Below, in pieces: positions 9,780 through 19,625 of a DNA stretch of 64,000 bases. The position numbers and the translations under genes were made by a program. Numbering within the stretch: the stretch's first letter is position 1; each line of letters opens with the position of its first letter. The notes beneath the pieces were generated by a model. The model ran no database searches and was not told where the DNA came from. It worked only from the letters and a program-made list of their open reading frames with translations. This DNA is from Aeromonas jandaei (lineage in GTDB: Bacteria > Pseudomonadota > Gammaproteobacteria > Enterobacterales > Aeromonadaceae), in contig NZ_CP149571.1 in the NCBI RefSeq assembly GCF_037890695.1, positions 2,014,001-2,078,000 of the forward strand, given 5' to 3'.

Positions 9780-10928
9780 ATGCAGGAATTGCGTTACATC
9801 TTGGTTGCCCTGGGCGGTATTGCTATTGCGGCATTGCTCATTCACGGGTTGTGGAGCAACAAAAAGAATCGTCAGGCACCGATCAAAGAGAAACCGCTTG
9901 GCCGGATGGAGTCCAAGTCACGTAATCGTGACGATGATGCGTTCGACAGCGATGGCATCGGTCAGGTGCGTGTGGTCAGCAGTGGTCGTCGCGCCGAACC
10001 CAAGCTCCATCGTGACGAAGAGAGCCGCCAGCCGGAACTCAGCCGTCGCTCCTCATTGCCCGCCTTTGATGATGAAGATGACGAGGACGATCTGCCGCCA
10101 CCCGTTGTGCGCAAGCCTGCTGCCCGTCCGGTTCCCCCGCCGCCTCCTGTCTATGAAGAAGAGGAAGCATACGATGAGCCTCAACCCGAAGTGGTAGAGG
10201 AAGAACCTGCTGCACCCGTGCGCAAGCCGGCGCAGGTCAATCGTCGTACCCCGGTTTACCGCTCCCGCCCCCAGCGCGAGCCTGTCATGCAGGTTCAGGA
10301 TGACGAGCCGCTGGTCGAGCCAGCCTATGCAACTGCGCCGACTTTTGGCGTGCGCAACGAGAGCGTGCGTGCCGAGCCGGTGCGCGCTGCCGAACCCGAA
10401 TACAAGCCGCAGCCCCGTCACGTTGCTCCCGAGCCCGTGTATGAGGAGCCGGTCTACGAAGCGCCGGTTGAAGAGCCGCGCGTTGCTGCCCAGCCGGTCG
10501 AGAAGATTTGGCAAGACGTTTATGTCATCAACCTGATGGGACGTCCGGGTCACGAGCTGCAAGGGGCGACCCTGCTCTCCTCCCTGATGGCGCTTGGCTT
10601 CAAGTTTGGCGAGATGGATATCTTCCACCGTCACGAAGATGCCAACGGCAAGGGTGAGGTGCTCTTCTCCATGATCAACATGGTCAAGCCGGGTACTTTC
10701 AATCCCTATCGGATGGAGCAGTTCACCACGCCGGGTGTCTCCCTCTTCATGCAGCTGCCCCTGCGCAGCAATGCCGCGTTTGCCTTCGAGGACATGCTGC
10801 AGGCCGCCGATCAGCTGGCCAGCGATCTCGATGCGATGCTGACCGATATGGAGCGCAGCCCGCTGAGTGACGAGACTATCGCCCGTTACCGTCATGAGCT
10901 GGCTGCCTACGAGGCCAGCCGCGACTAA
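9780..10928 (+). CDS. zipA: cell division protein ZipA
   Basis: 382 residues. N-terminal membrane anchor (about residues 4-24, LRYILVALGGIAIAALLIHG), a basic patch, then a long Pro/Glu/Val-rich flexible linker (about 60-240, repeated EEP, EPVYE and PVYEAP units), and a C-terminal FtsZ-binding domain starting near VYVINLMGRPGHELQG. ZipA tethers FtsZ to the inner membrane during division. It sits between smc and ligA in the conserved order. Confidence 0.95.
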   Translation: MQELRYILVALGGIAIAALLIHGLWSNKKNRQAPIKEKPLGRMESKSRNRDDDAFDSDGIGQVRVVSSGRRAEPKLHRDEESRQPELSRRSSLPAFDDEDDEDDLPPPVVRKPAARPVPPPPPVYEEEEAYDEPQPEVVEEEPAAPVRKPAQVNRRTPVYRSRPQREPVMQVQDDEPLVEPAYATAPTFGVRNESVRAEPVRAAEPEYKPQPRHVAPEPVYEEPVYEAPVEEPRVAAQPVEKIWQDVYVINLMGRPGHELQGATLLSSLMALGFKFGEMDIFHRHEDANGKGEVLFSMINMVKPGTFNPYRMEQFTTPGVSLFMQLPLRSNAAFAFEDMLQAADQLASDLDAMLTDMERSPLSDETIARYRHELAAYEASRD

Positions 10929-10949
10929 TACGCCATGCGGGTTGAATGA

Positions 10950-12230
<1,281 letters not shown>

Positions 12231-12301
12231 TCTTCATAGTCTCCACTCTTGAGAGCAAGAGTTGCATTTAGAGGCACATAATAAATTTTTGGTATCAAAA
12301 T

Positions 12302-14248
12302 ATGAATGAATTCAAATTTAACGAAATACAGCTTTCTGCAATTAATAAATTAGACAAACAAATAAACACAAATAAAATTGAACAGGCAATTGTTAATAAC
12401 TCTTTCAATGAACTTGATAATGATGAGCAAGAGATATTTCTAGAGGTTGCTAATGCTTGCTACCGAGCAGGCTTCCCTGTTATTGATGACTCAGAATATG
12501 ATGTCTTCTATAACCAGTTTTCTGAAAAAGAACCAGCTAGTCCATTCGTTAATTCTGTAGAGCCAGAAGTGCTTCATCTGGGGAAAACAGTACCATTACC
12601 TCAGAAAATGTTATCAACAGATAAAGCATATTCCAAAGACGAGATTCAAAAATGGCTTGAGAGAATTATTAATTCTGCAAATGAATTAAATATAGATGCA
12701 AAAAGCATAAGTGTACGCGTTACACCAAAGTTAGATGGCTATGCAGCCTACGATGATGGTGAGCGTTTGTATACTCGTGGTGACGGTGTTAAAGGTCAGG
12801 ATATCTCAAGAGCATTTGAGCGAGGGCTTCAAGTTGCACAGAGCGGTGCACGAGGGCTTGGTGCTGGAGAAATCGTTATCGATAAAAAATATTTTGAAGA
12901 GAATCTAAGCCAGCACTTCGAAAACTCACGCAATATTCAAGCCGCAATAATTGCTGAAAAGAATGTAGATCCATTGGTTCAGCAGGCAATCAATGATGGG
13001 GCATGTGTTTTTTACCCATTTGTCCTACTTAAAAATTGGACTGGGCATTATGAGCAGTTGATGACTGACTTCGAGGACATTATTGATAGCATTTGGAATG
13101 CGGTTGATTATGATGTAGACGGAGTGATCCTGGAAGCAGTAGATCCAAGAATTAAAGAAAACATGGGCGCTACGCGGAAATTTCATCGGTGGCAGATTGC
13201 ATTCAAAGTAAATGCTGAGTCCGCAGATGTGGAGGTTCTTGAGGTTACGCCTCAAACGTCAAGAACTGGAAGAGTTTCACCAGTTGCAGAGTTGGTGCCA
13301 ACTAAGATTAGTGGTGCCACGATTAGTAGAGTGACAGTTCATCATTACAATATGGTCAAAACGAATGGTATTGGCAAAGGAGCTATTGTTCAGGTCGTTC
13401 GGAGTGGCTTGGTTATCCCTAAAATTGAAAAAGTAATTAAGCGGGTTGAACCACAAATCCCAACAAACTGTCCAAGTTGCCAGTCTCATCTAGTTTGGGA
13501 AGCAGATCACTTAATTTGTCAAAACAAAAGTGACTGTCCTGCTCAGACTGAGAATACATTGATTCATTTCTTTAAAACATTAGGTAACAATGATGGGTTT
13601 GGGCCGAAGGTTATAGAGAAGTTTACCAATAAAGGAATTAAGCACATACATGAAATATATGAGCTTAAAGCACATCATTTTTCTGGCTATGGCTTTGCAG
13701 AAAAAACAGCAAAAAATTTATTTGAACAGCTCCAGCTCAGTCGTAATGTAGAAATTGAGGATTGGCGCTTTCTATCGGCTTTTGGTGTAAGTCGCCTGGG
13801 TGGTGGTAATTGTGAGAAACTTCTTCGTCATTATTCTCTGACAGAAATATTTGATCTGTCTGCCGAGGATATCGGTAAGCTTGATGGTTTTGCACAACAG
13901 AGTTCAGAAGCGATTTTGGAAGGGTTGGCTAGCATTAAAGATGAGTTCTTTAAGGTCTACTCACTCGGTTTCAACTTGAGTATTACTCCCAAAGCATCCG
14001 ACGATAGCCAGATTTCCACTCCTATTGCTGGGGCCACTATCGTTTTCACTGGCACTATGATTAAAGGCACTCGCTCCGACATGGAAAAACAGGCAAAGGC
14101 TTTAGGTGCTAAAGTTGCAAAATCAGTAACAGGTCAGACTACGTACCTTGTTACGGGAACAAAGGTCGGTGAAACAAAGATAAATAGTGCAAAAGAGAAA
14201 GGCGTTAAAGTTATCACAGAAGATGAGTATCTAGATTTAATTAGTTAA
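12302..14248 (+). CDS. island-encoded NAD-dependent DNA ligase (LigA-type)
   Basis: 648 residues with the full LigA architecture. Domain Ia has IDDSEYDVFY (about 61-70), matching the NMN-binding DAEYD segment of LigA; the nucleotidyltransferase domain has the catalytic lysine K143 in TPKLDG, a DVDGVILE motif and an AFKVN motif; then an OB fold (SRTGRVSPVAEL), a four-cysteine zinc finger (CPSC...CQNKSDCPAQ), helix-hairpin-helix repeats and a C-terminal BRCT domain (from about 573, ATIVFTGTMIKGTRSDME). All key residues are present, so it should join nicks using NAD. It is AT-rich and very different from host LigA. It lies 128 bases inside the left end in the same direction as broken ligA, 71 bases after that frame's stop, with only a weak ribosome binding site. 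Confidence 0.93.
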   Translation: MNEFKFNEIQLSAINKLDKQINTNKIEQAIVNNSFNELDNDEQEIFLEVANACYRAGFPVIDDSEYDVFYNQFSEKEPASPFVNSVEPEVLHLGKTVPLPQKMLSTDKAYSKDEIQKWLERIINSANELNIDAKSISVRVTPKLDGYAAYDDGERLYTRGDGVKGQDISRAFERGLQVAQSGARGLGAGEIVIDKKYFEENLSQHFENSRNIQAAIIAEKNVDPLVQQAINDGACVFYPFVLLKNWTGHYEQLMTDFEDIIDSIWNAVDYDVDGVILEAVDPRIKENMGATRKFHRWQIAFKVNAESADVEVLEVTPQTSRTGRVSPVAELVPTKISGATISRVTVHHYNMVKTNGIGKGAIVQVVRSGLVIPKIEKVIKRVEPQIPTNCPSCQSHLVWEADHLICQNKSDCPAQTENTLIHFFKTLGNNDGFGPKVIEKFTNKGIKHIHEIYELKAHHFSGYGFAEKTAKNLFEQLQLSRNVEIEDWRFLSAFGVSRLGGGNCEKLLRHYSLTEIFDLSAEDIGKLDGFAQQSSEAILEGLASIKDEFFKVYSLGFNLSITPKASDDSQISTPIAGATIVFTGTMIKGTRSDMEKQAKALGAKVAKSVTGQTTYLVTGTKVGETKINSAKEKGVKVITEDEYLDLIS

Positions 14249-14268
14249 GTTTTGGGGTGTTAAAACTA

Positions 14269-14321
14269 CTTATAATTTGGTGCAGAAGTAATAAATCCTG
14301 CACCAGATTATAAAACTTTTT
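14269..14321 (+). terminator. hairpin terminator after the island ligase
   Basis: Long inverted repeat TTATAATTTGGTGCAG / CTGCACCAGATTATAA (one mismatch) followed by AAAACTTTTTG, 20 bases after the ligase stop. It would isolate ligase transcription from the rest of the island. Confidence 0.75.
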
Positions 14322-14363
14322 GATGTGAAAAATTCCAATTAATGTGAGATATGGCGGCTATCA

Positions 14364-15074
14364 TCAAAACTTTTTTCTAAAGGGTTCATCAAAGCAGATG
14401 GCTCTTGCGATTTCACTTCTCATTTCTGTCTTCTCCTGCTCGTTCAAACTAACCAAGTTATGAGAAAACTCATTGAAAAACAGCACAGGCTTAAATAAAT
14501 ATTGTGTTGAGTCAAGAAATTCATGATTCACTCGCATCGAGAAATACTCAAGTTTATCAACGAATCTATTGTAAACCCAGCCACTTCTATGGCCTTTATT
14601 CCTGGCAGCCTCTGCAATAACCTCTATCTCTCGCGTCAAGAATGAGCTAACCAGCTCAGCCTGGGCAGGAGCATTTGCACACAATGTTTTAAATGAATCA
14701 ACCCACCACCGCTTAAATGGAATAGAGGAAAATGCACAACTACCGCCAAGCCAGGGTGACCGATACCCAATCTCTAAATTTCGAGTCGCCTTGTTTGAAG
14801 ACAAAGGGAAAAATTTTTCAATACTATCGAGTCGTGAGCTGAGACTGAAGCCTGCTGTCCCCTCTGCCTCGTATACCTCACCAGTGTTGTAGCTGCCAAT
14901 ATGGTGGTATAGAACCGTACCAAAAGGGGCGCTACGTTGGTCTTCCACTAACTGATATAAAGCAAAAGACCTGCAATTTCCCAGATCCGCCCCTACTTTT
15001 AAATCCTCACACAGGCTGGCATTAGTAGAAAACGTGCTATTAAACTCACTTATGATATCTGAATAAGTTTTCAT
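14364..15074 (-). CDS. unknown protein, second gene of a two-gene operon
   Basis: 236 codons from MKTYSDIISEFN; an alternative ATG at 15134 would add 20 residues and overlap the upstream stop by 7 bases. I recognise no domain. The protein is soluble, with aromatic- and charge-rich stretches (SPWLGGSCAFSSIPFKRWW, SGWVYNRFVDKLEYFSMRV) and no signal peptide or membrane segment. It is close to, or overlaps, the gene encoding a HEPN-like protein, so the two probably act together, possibly as toxin and partner or as a small defence unit. Low GC like the flanking island genes. Confidence 0.6.
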   Translation of the reverse strand: MKTYSDIISEFNSTFSTNASLCEDLKVGADLGNCRSFALYQLVEDQRSAPFGTVLYHHIGSYNTGEVYEAEGTAGFSLSSRLDSIEKFFPLSSNKATRNLEIGYRSPWLGGSCAFSSIPFKRWWVDSFKTLCANAPAQAELVSSFLTREIEVIAEAARNKGHRSGWVYNRFVDKLEYFSMRVNHEFLDSTQYLFKPVLFFNEFSHNLVSLNEQEKTEMRSEIARAICFDEPFRKKF

Positions 15075-15127
15075 TATTTGCCCATCTAGGAACATTAAAC
15101 TATCAAAAGCTCGGATACTTATAGCTA

Positions 15128-15976
15128 TCAACATCCTATTAAACGATCAATAATCTGTGTCATTGCTCTCATTGAATAGTTTTTTATGATGTATTTTTCG
15201 TCTGAAATTTGGTGTGATTTTTTATTAAGCACTAGGTCACTAGGTAGTTCCTTCGGCTCATGTAATAAACCATCATTCAGAATCTTTGTAGATATACAGT
15301 TTAAAAACCTTATAAAAAAACCAGCAAACTCTTTAGACGTGTACTCAAACCAATCCAGATCTTTTTCTATCAAGCGCCCTAGCTTTTCTACGTATTGTTC
15401 TATTGTATTCTGTGATGTGTCACCATTATAGTTCATGTCATGAATTAAACTCTCAAGATACTCCACCTCTAAATATTCGGTTCTAACAACATAACGATGA
15501 TGTGCGTTCTCATTCCTAATATCAAATAATAAAGGGTTAAAAAAGGTATGGAGCATTACCGTCTCGCTCTCAAAAGAGATCCCATTTGACTTGTAACACA
15601 ACTCTAGAAAGGAGATAAAGTAAGCTAATCTATCGTACAAAACAACACACTCGGATAGATATGAGCGATATTCGTGTTTGAGAGATTGAATCGTTAATCG
15701 GTCATTGTTAAAAATAGTAGATGCTTTATAGCTGATATAGTTTCGACTTTTACAATTTTCGAACAATTCGCCCCTTGAAAAGGCTAATATTGCATAAAAT
15801 TTCTGTAAATCATCTAACGAATTATTATTTTCATCCGTTAATATATTGAACCGTGGGTCAACATTTTCTGCACAATTTTCATTGACATAATTATTGATGG
15901 CTATTAATAGCTCATGTGTTCTAATGACTTCCAGCTCTGGCCCCCAATTATAATTTTGGATGAATATCTTTTCCAA
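15128..15976 (-). CDS. unknown protein with HEPN-like R-x4-H motif
   Basis: 282 residues, mostly helical in character, no signal peptide. Near residue 155 it reads LLFDIRNENAHHRYVV: Arg, a polar residue, then His five positions later, which is the Rx4-6H signature of HEPN ribonucleases. The sequence before it (RLAYFISFLELCYKSNG) resembles the helix that precedes this motif in some HEPN proteins. Assignment as a HEPN protein is inference from one short motif. First gene of a two-gene operon. Such pairs on islands are often toxin-antitoxin or abortive-infection units. Confidence 0.6.
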   Translation of the reverse strand: MEKIFIQNYNWGPELEVIRTHELLIAINNYVNENCAENVDPRFNILTDENNNSLDDLQKFYAILAFSRGELFENCKSRNYISYKASTIFNNDRLTIQSLKHEYRSYLSECVVLYDRLAYFISFLELCYKSNGISFESETVMLHTFFNPLLFDIRNENAHHRYVVRTEYLEVEYLESLIHDMNYNGDTSQNTIEQYVEKLGRLIEKDLDWFEYTSKEFAGFFIRFLNCISTKILNDGLLHEPKELPSDLVLNKKSHQISDEKYIIKNYSMRAMTQIIDRLIGC

Positions 15977-16038
15977 ATTACATCCTTAGGTTATTGTAAC
16001 CATATAAAAGTGAGATGACCACACAAGTGATTGTGTCT

Positions 16039-17712
16039 TTAATTAATGCAGCCTTTTAGCATAACAAGGCCCACAACTATAATAAAAAACCATCCTCCCC
16101 AACCTAAGCCAGATGACTTCCTATTAGTACCGATTGGGTTGCTCCTTGCAGAATTGCCCATGTTTGAAGAGAGATGTACGGGGGGCGCACTCGTGTAAGT
16201 TACCTGAGGTGCTTGTTGAGCCCGCATCTTCTCAAGAAGCTGCTGATTTGAGCTCTTCTGGGGAGCTGTGGGGGTTGGCCTTGTTTGAGTTGGCGAATTT
16301 GAAGCTCTAGTACCTTTTGTCATTGTTGAGAGAATGCCTGCATTTTGGCTCGGCACAGTCCTAGCCGGAGCTGCGATCCCCCCAAGAAGACGGTATCTGG
16401 CTTCCTGTTCTGGTATCTGCTGTATCTGACCTGGTGCAGTTATAGTGATTGAGATATGTGTGTAGGTAGTCGATTTTGCATGTCCATGATAAGGCGCATC
16501 AACGAGGCCTGTAACGGACAGCCAACGACCAACCCAAGTCTGGTCAGGTACATTAGCACCAATCGCATTCATGCCATCAGACCAGATAGCTAACTTGACA
16601 GCCTTGCCACGCCAATCAGAGAAATTCACGAATACATAAGGTTTTCTATTCGCTCCCCACCCACGGCGAACAGAATGGATTTTACCAATGAGCTCTATTC
16701 TGCTCCCAACCTGTTCAAATACTTTTTCATATTTCAACGCATCACAAACTACATATGCACCTTGATAGCCTGCTTTAGCCAAGGTAGCCCCTTGGCCAAA
16801 TATAATTTCATCGTGATAGATCCCCTTATTCTGAAGGAAATCTACAAGGGTAGGAACTTTATTAAAGTCCCCAAGTGCCACTCTAGCTAAGTTTTTGACA
16901 TGCAAACCCACGCCAGTGATTTTTAAAACCTCTTTAAATATCACTGAAGAGCTAGGATCTAAAAAGTCATTCCGCCTAAATACAACTGCACTCGGTTCAG
17001 ACCGAGAAATAGTCCAAATCGAAGAAGACGCAATCAATGCTTGGAGTGCCACATCCAGCGTTAAAAATGAAAAGCGGTCAAGCTTTTCATTAAAATCATT
17101 AGCAGTACGCTTGGGATGTTGAAAGTTAACCTGTCCCAATTCAGTTGCTTTAGATGATTGCAGTGCTTCAACATACATTCCATCATAATCAATGAGTTGA
17201 ATCGTGCTACCACCTGCACTCACCATTATATTTTCTGGCTGAATATCACCATGAGAAATCTGATTTTTCTCTAGAAAGACAGCTAAATCAGCCAGTGCTT
17301 GCCGCAGTCTTTGAAGAGACTGAGGATTACGATATTCATTCTCCAAGAATTCAGCTAATGTTTGTCCTTGTGCCCAAGCCATCTTTACGATGGGATACAT
17401 AACCCCCTGTATACGAATACCCGCAGGGATGAATTCAAATGGTAGAAAATAAGGACTCGCCAATTTCTTAATTCGAGAGGATATAGCTTGATATCTTCTC
17501 TCTAACTCTCGTGATTCCTTATGAAAACAACGCAGTGCAAACTTCTTACCTCCAGCCTGCACAGTATACGTGAGTGCAAATCCACCACATAAAGCCAGAG
17601 GAAGCCCTAAGCCAGTAGTCTTTAATGTACCATGCTTTAACTCTGCGTCTTGTAATACGAGTTGTGGGGATTGTAGAGCCTCGTTGTATTGCTCAAGGGT
17701 TGGATATGCCAT
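16039..17712 (-). CDS. Ser/Thr kinase-OB fold membrane protein of a TerY-P triad
   Basis: 557 residues. An N-terminal protein-kinase-like domain (about 35-260) has HGDIQPENIMV as the catalytic loop and LIDYDGMY in the place of DFG; the usual ATP lysine position reads ALRCF with Arg, as I would expect for this divergent family. A second domain (about 340-430, GKIHSVRRGWGANRKPYVFVNF) resembles an OB fold. A Ser/Pro/Gln-rich linker leads to one C-terminal membrane helix (GGWFFIIVVGLVMLKG). It is the last gene of the VWA-PP2C-kinase operon, 3 bases after the phosphatase. This trio matches the TerY-P phosphorylation triad (VWA TerY, PP2C phosphatase, kinase-OB). The target of phosphorylation is unknown. 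Confidence 0.82.
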   Translation of the reverse strand: MAYPTLEQYNEALQSPQLVLQDAELKHGTLKTTGLGLPLALCGGFALTYTVQAGGKKFALRCFHKESRELERRYQAISSRIKKLASPYFLPFEFIPAGIRIQGVMYPIVKMAWAQGQTLAEFLENEYRNPQSLQRLRQALADLAVFLEKNQISHGDIQPENIMVSAGGSTIQLIDYDGMYVEALQSSKATELGQVNFQHPKRTANDFNEKLDRFSFLTLDVALQALIASSSIWTISRSEPSAVVFRRNDFLDPSSSVIFKEVLKITGVGLHVKNLARVALGDFNKVPTLVDFLQNKGIYHDEIIFGQGATLAKAGYQGAYVVCDALKYEKVFEQVGSRIELIGKIHSVRRGWGANRKPYVFVNFSDWRGKAVKLAIWSDGMNAIGANVPDQTWVGRWLSVTGLVDAPYHGHAKSTTYTHISITITAPGQIQQIPEQEARYRLLGGIAAPARTVPSQNAGILSTMTKGTRASNSPTQTRPTPTAPQKSSNQQLLEKMRAQQAPQVTYTSAPPVHLSSNMGNSARSNPIGTNRKSSGLGWGGWFFIIVVGLVMLKGCIN

Positions 17713-17715
17713 GGC

Positions 17716-18453
17716 TTACACTTCACTGGTCAGGCTAATGATAATTAAAGTGGTATCATCTCGACGGAGTTTTCCAATTGTGCGCTCTGTTTCAACAAGA
17801 TCCTGAAGTTCCTGTTGGCTTCTGATACTAATAAGCCTCTCAAAGGCCGAGCGATCACCATGCTCCTGATGATGCAGTAGCCATGCCCCGAGAGCATCAG
17901 TCATACAGAGAAGCAATTTCGTCTGATCGTCCTTGTAACTCCAGTCCTTTTGAGTAAACAAAATACTATTAGTGTCGCTTAATAATGGGTTTAACTCATT
18001 GCGCGTTGATAGAAGAGTCGGTTTTTGAGTGAATTGGTCTGCACAATAATACGGTATTGTATCCAACAGGGTATGACCATCGCTCCAAACAGCAAGACTA
18101 TCTCCTAGGGCACACACGTTGATGTTCTCGTGAATGGGGTCATCTTGGACAATCACCATCGTAGCAAAGCTGCCTCTTTCGTAAGCAGCTGCCTTTGACC
18201 AAGACAGAGTGCTCGGATCATGTAGAAGGTTATATTTTGTGATGCATGAAGAGAGCGCCTCATCCAAAGGCGCTGTATCTATGCATTCATCCACAAGCAA
18301 ATTAGCCCAGCTTTTAGCATCAAACGACTCAGAAGCACCATCTGACAGCACCACGCGGCCTCGTTCTTGGTCTATGCGGTAAGCATCTTCGTTATCGTTT
18401 GGTTGCTCAATATGCTTGGCTACGGTTCCATCAAACAGGATGTGGAATTCCAT
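17716..18453 (-). CDS. PP2C-type protein phosphatase of a TerY-P triad
   Basis: 245 residues with the metal-binding Asp motifs of PP2C phosphatases: DNEDAYRID near residue 19, VVLSDGASES near 34, ALGDSLAVW near 120, CMTDALGAWLL near 187 and RRDDTTLIII near the C-terminus. It would remove phosphate placed by the neighbouring kinase. It starts 2 bases after the VWA gene stop and ends 3 bases before the kinase start, so the three genes form one operon. Confidence 0.85.
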   Translation of the reverse strand: MEFHILFDGTVAKHIEQPNDNEDAYRIDQERGRVVLSDGASESFDAKSWANLLVDECIDTAPLDEALSSCITKYNLLHDPSTLSWSKAAAYERGSFATMVIVQDDPIHENINVCALGDSLAVWSDGHTLLDTIPYYCADQFTQKPTLLSTRNELNPLLSDTNSILFTQKDWSYKDDQTKLLLCMTDALGAWLLHHQEHGDRSAFERLISIRSQQELQDLVETERTIGKLRRDDTTLIIISLTSEV

Positions 18454-18455
18454 AG

Positions 18456-19289
18456 TTAACGTAGCTGGGCGGCGCGGGTGCCAATATCAAAAAAGTCCAC
18501 AACCTCAGTAATCTCGCCATTGAAAACAAAGCCACGAGATTCCATCGTTGCTTTGATCCCTTTTTCTTCTGCAACTTTTTGAAGGTGTACAGGTAAAGGG
18601 CTGGACATACTGAAAAGGAGTCTTGCATAGCTGTCACTTAGACCAGCGTCAGATATAGGGAATTTTACGGGGTCACCACCACTAGAACTCACATGAAGAT
18701 TGAATAGCAGAACGTTGCCATCGTTGGTACTAATCTGTTGGAGTTGTTGTGCTAGGCTCCCAGGTTCGCCATCTGTAGACTCACCATCAGTGATATGCAG
18801 AACAGTCGGTGGGTAGCTGTCTGGATGTGCATCACACCAAGCCACTAACTGTTCAGCAGCACTGGTGATGGCGTTACACATAGGCGTTCCGCCCGCAGCC
18901 TTGGGCTCAAACCATACTGGGAATTTGATAGCTTGTTCGACTAGACCACCCGCACCATCATCTACTCGCTTAATCCGATCTTCTACACGCAATGGATTAG
19001 CTTCAATTTGAGAAATTGGATGAAGAATTGTCCCTGATAATGCACCACCAAGACCATTTTCTGCGGTAGAACCGCTATAGCCTAAAACACCAACCTCGAA
19101 GTAATCACGAGTCCCTTCTGACTTAGTGCAGCGAGTAATGAGAGTGGCTAAAGTTCGATTAAGAACATCGGCTACAAATTGGGCTTTGGACTTGCCATTA
19201 GTCATGGAATCTTGCATCGACCCAGATTGGTCTACCAAAAACAAGAACGCAGTAGGACTGGTACGGCTGATTTCGGCACTATAGCTCAT
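18456..19289 (-). CDS. VWA-domain protein, TerY-like
   Basis: 277 codons from ATG 19289 (MSYSAEISRTS), preceded by GAAGGA at good spacing; the longer frame to 19301 needs a TTG start. A von Willebrand A domain has the metal-ion site DQSGSM near residue 20, a GGTPM loop near the middle and ITDGESTDGE. First gene of the VWA-phosphatase-kinase operon. In TerY-P systems the VWA protein is thought to be the scaffold or substrate of the kinase/phosphatase pair. Homologues lie next to tellurite-resistance genes, but no ter genes are present here, so this is a stand-alone triad of the type found in defence islands. Confidence 0.85.
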   Translation of the reverse strand: MSYSAEISRTSPTAFLFLVDQSGSMQDSMTNGKSKAQFVADVLNRTLATLITRCTKSEGTRDYFEVGVLGYSGSTAENGLGGALSGTILHPISQIEANPLRVEDRIKRVDDGAGGLVEQAIKFPVWFEPKAAGGTPMCNAITSAAEQLVAWCDAHPDSYPPTVLHITDGESTDGEPGSLAQQLQQISTNDGNVLLFNLHVSSSGGDPVKFPISDAGLSDSYARLLFSMSSPLPVHLQKVAEEKGIKATMESRGFVFNGEITEVVDFFDIGTRAAQLR

Positions 19290-19625
19290 AGAATCCTTCA
19301 ATAATGAGTTTTATCAAAAGGATAAGATAAAGTAATCAGCAAGGATATTTGTTAACTCAGGTCACATTTTTCAACCAACAACCAACACCGCCAAGCGTTG
19401 CTTGACCTTAAAACTCTTGCCGCCCACCACCCAGCAGCTGATGTACTATCGCTGCAACCTTCCTTTCTCCCGTCCCCTACGCAACTCGAAGCTCAAGACC
19501 AAGCGTATGACCCAATGAACCCTGTTGTTCGGCATGCCAGAGAATATATGTGGTATTTATGCTGTCTATGAAACATTTATTCTTTCCGACATGATATGTG
19601 CATCGTCACTTAGGAGCTCATTCAT
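19290..19625. other. intergenic stretch with a possible gene remnant
   Basis: 336 bases between divergent genes. The outer parts are AT-rich and probably hold both promoters. The centre (about 19408-19518) is GC-richer and reads on the plus strand as a short in-frame tail ending SKLKTKRMTQ and a TGA, which looks like the end of a lost gene. I cannot identify it. Confidence 0.4.

Noticed and set aside
10053-10895. Minus-strand frame opposite zipA
   Set aside because: Shadow of zipA, without recognisable domains.
12302-14248. Island ligase as a simple duplicate of the host ligA
   Set aside because: GC, codon use and sequence differ strongly from host LigA, so it came with the island and was not copied from the broken gene.
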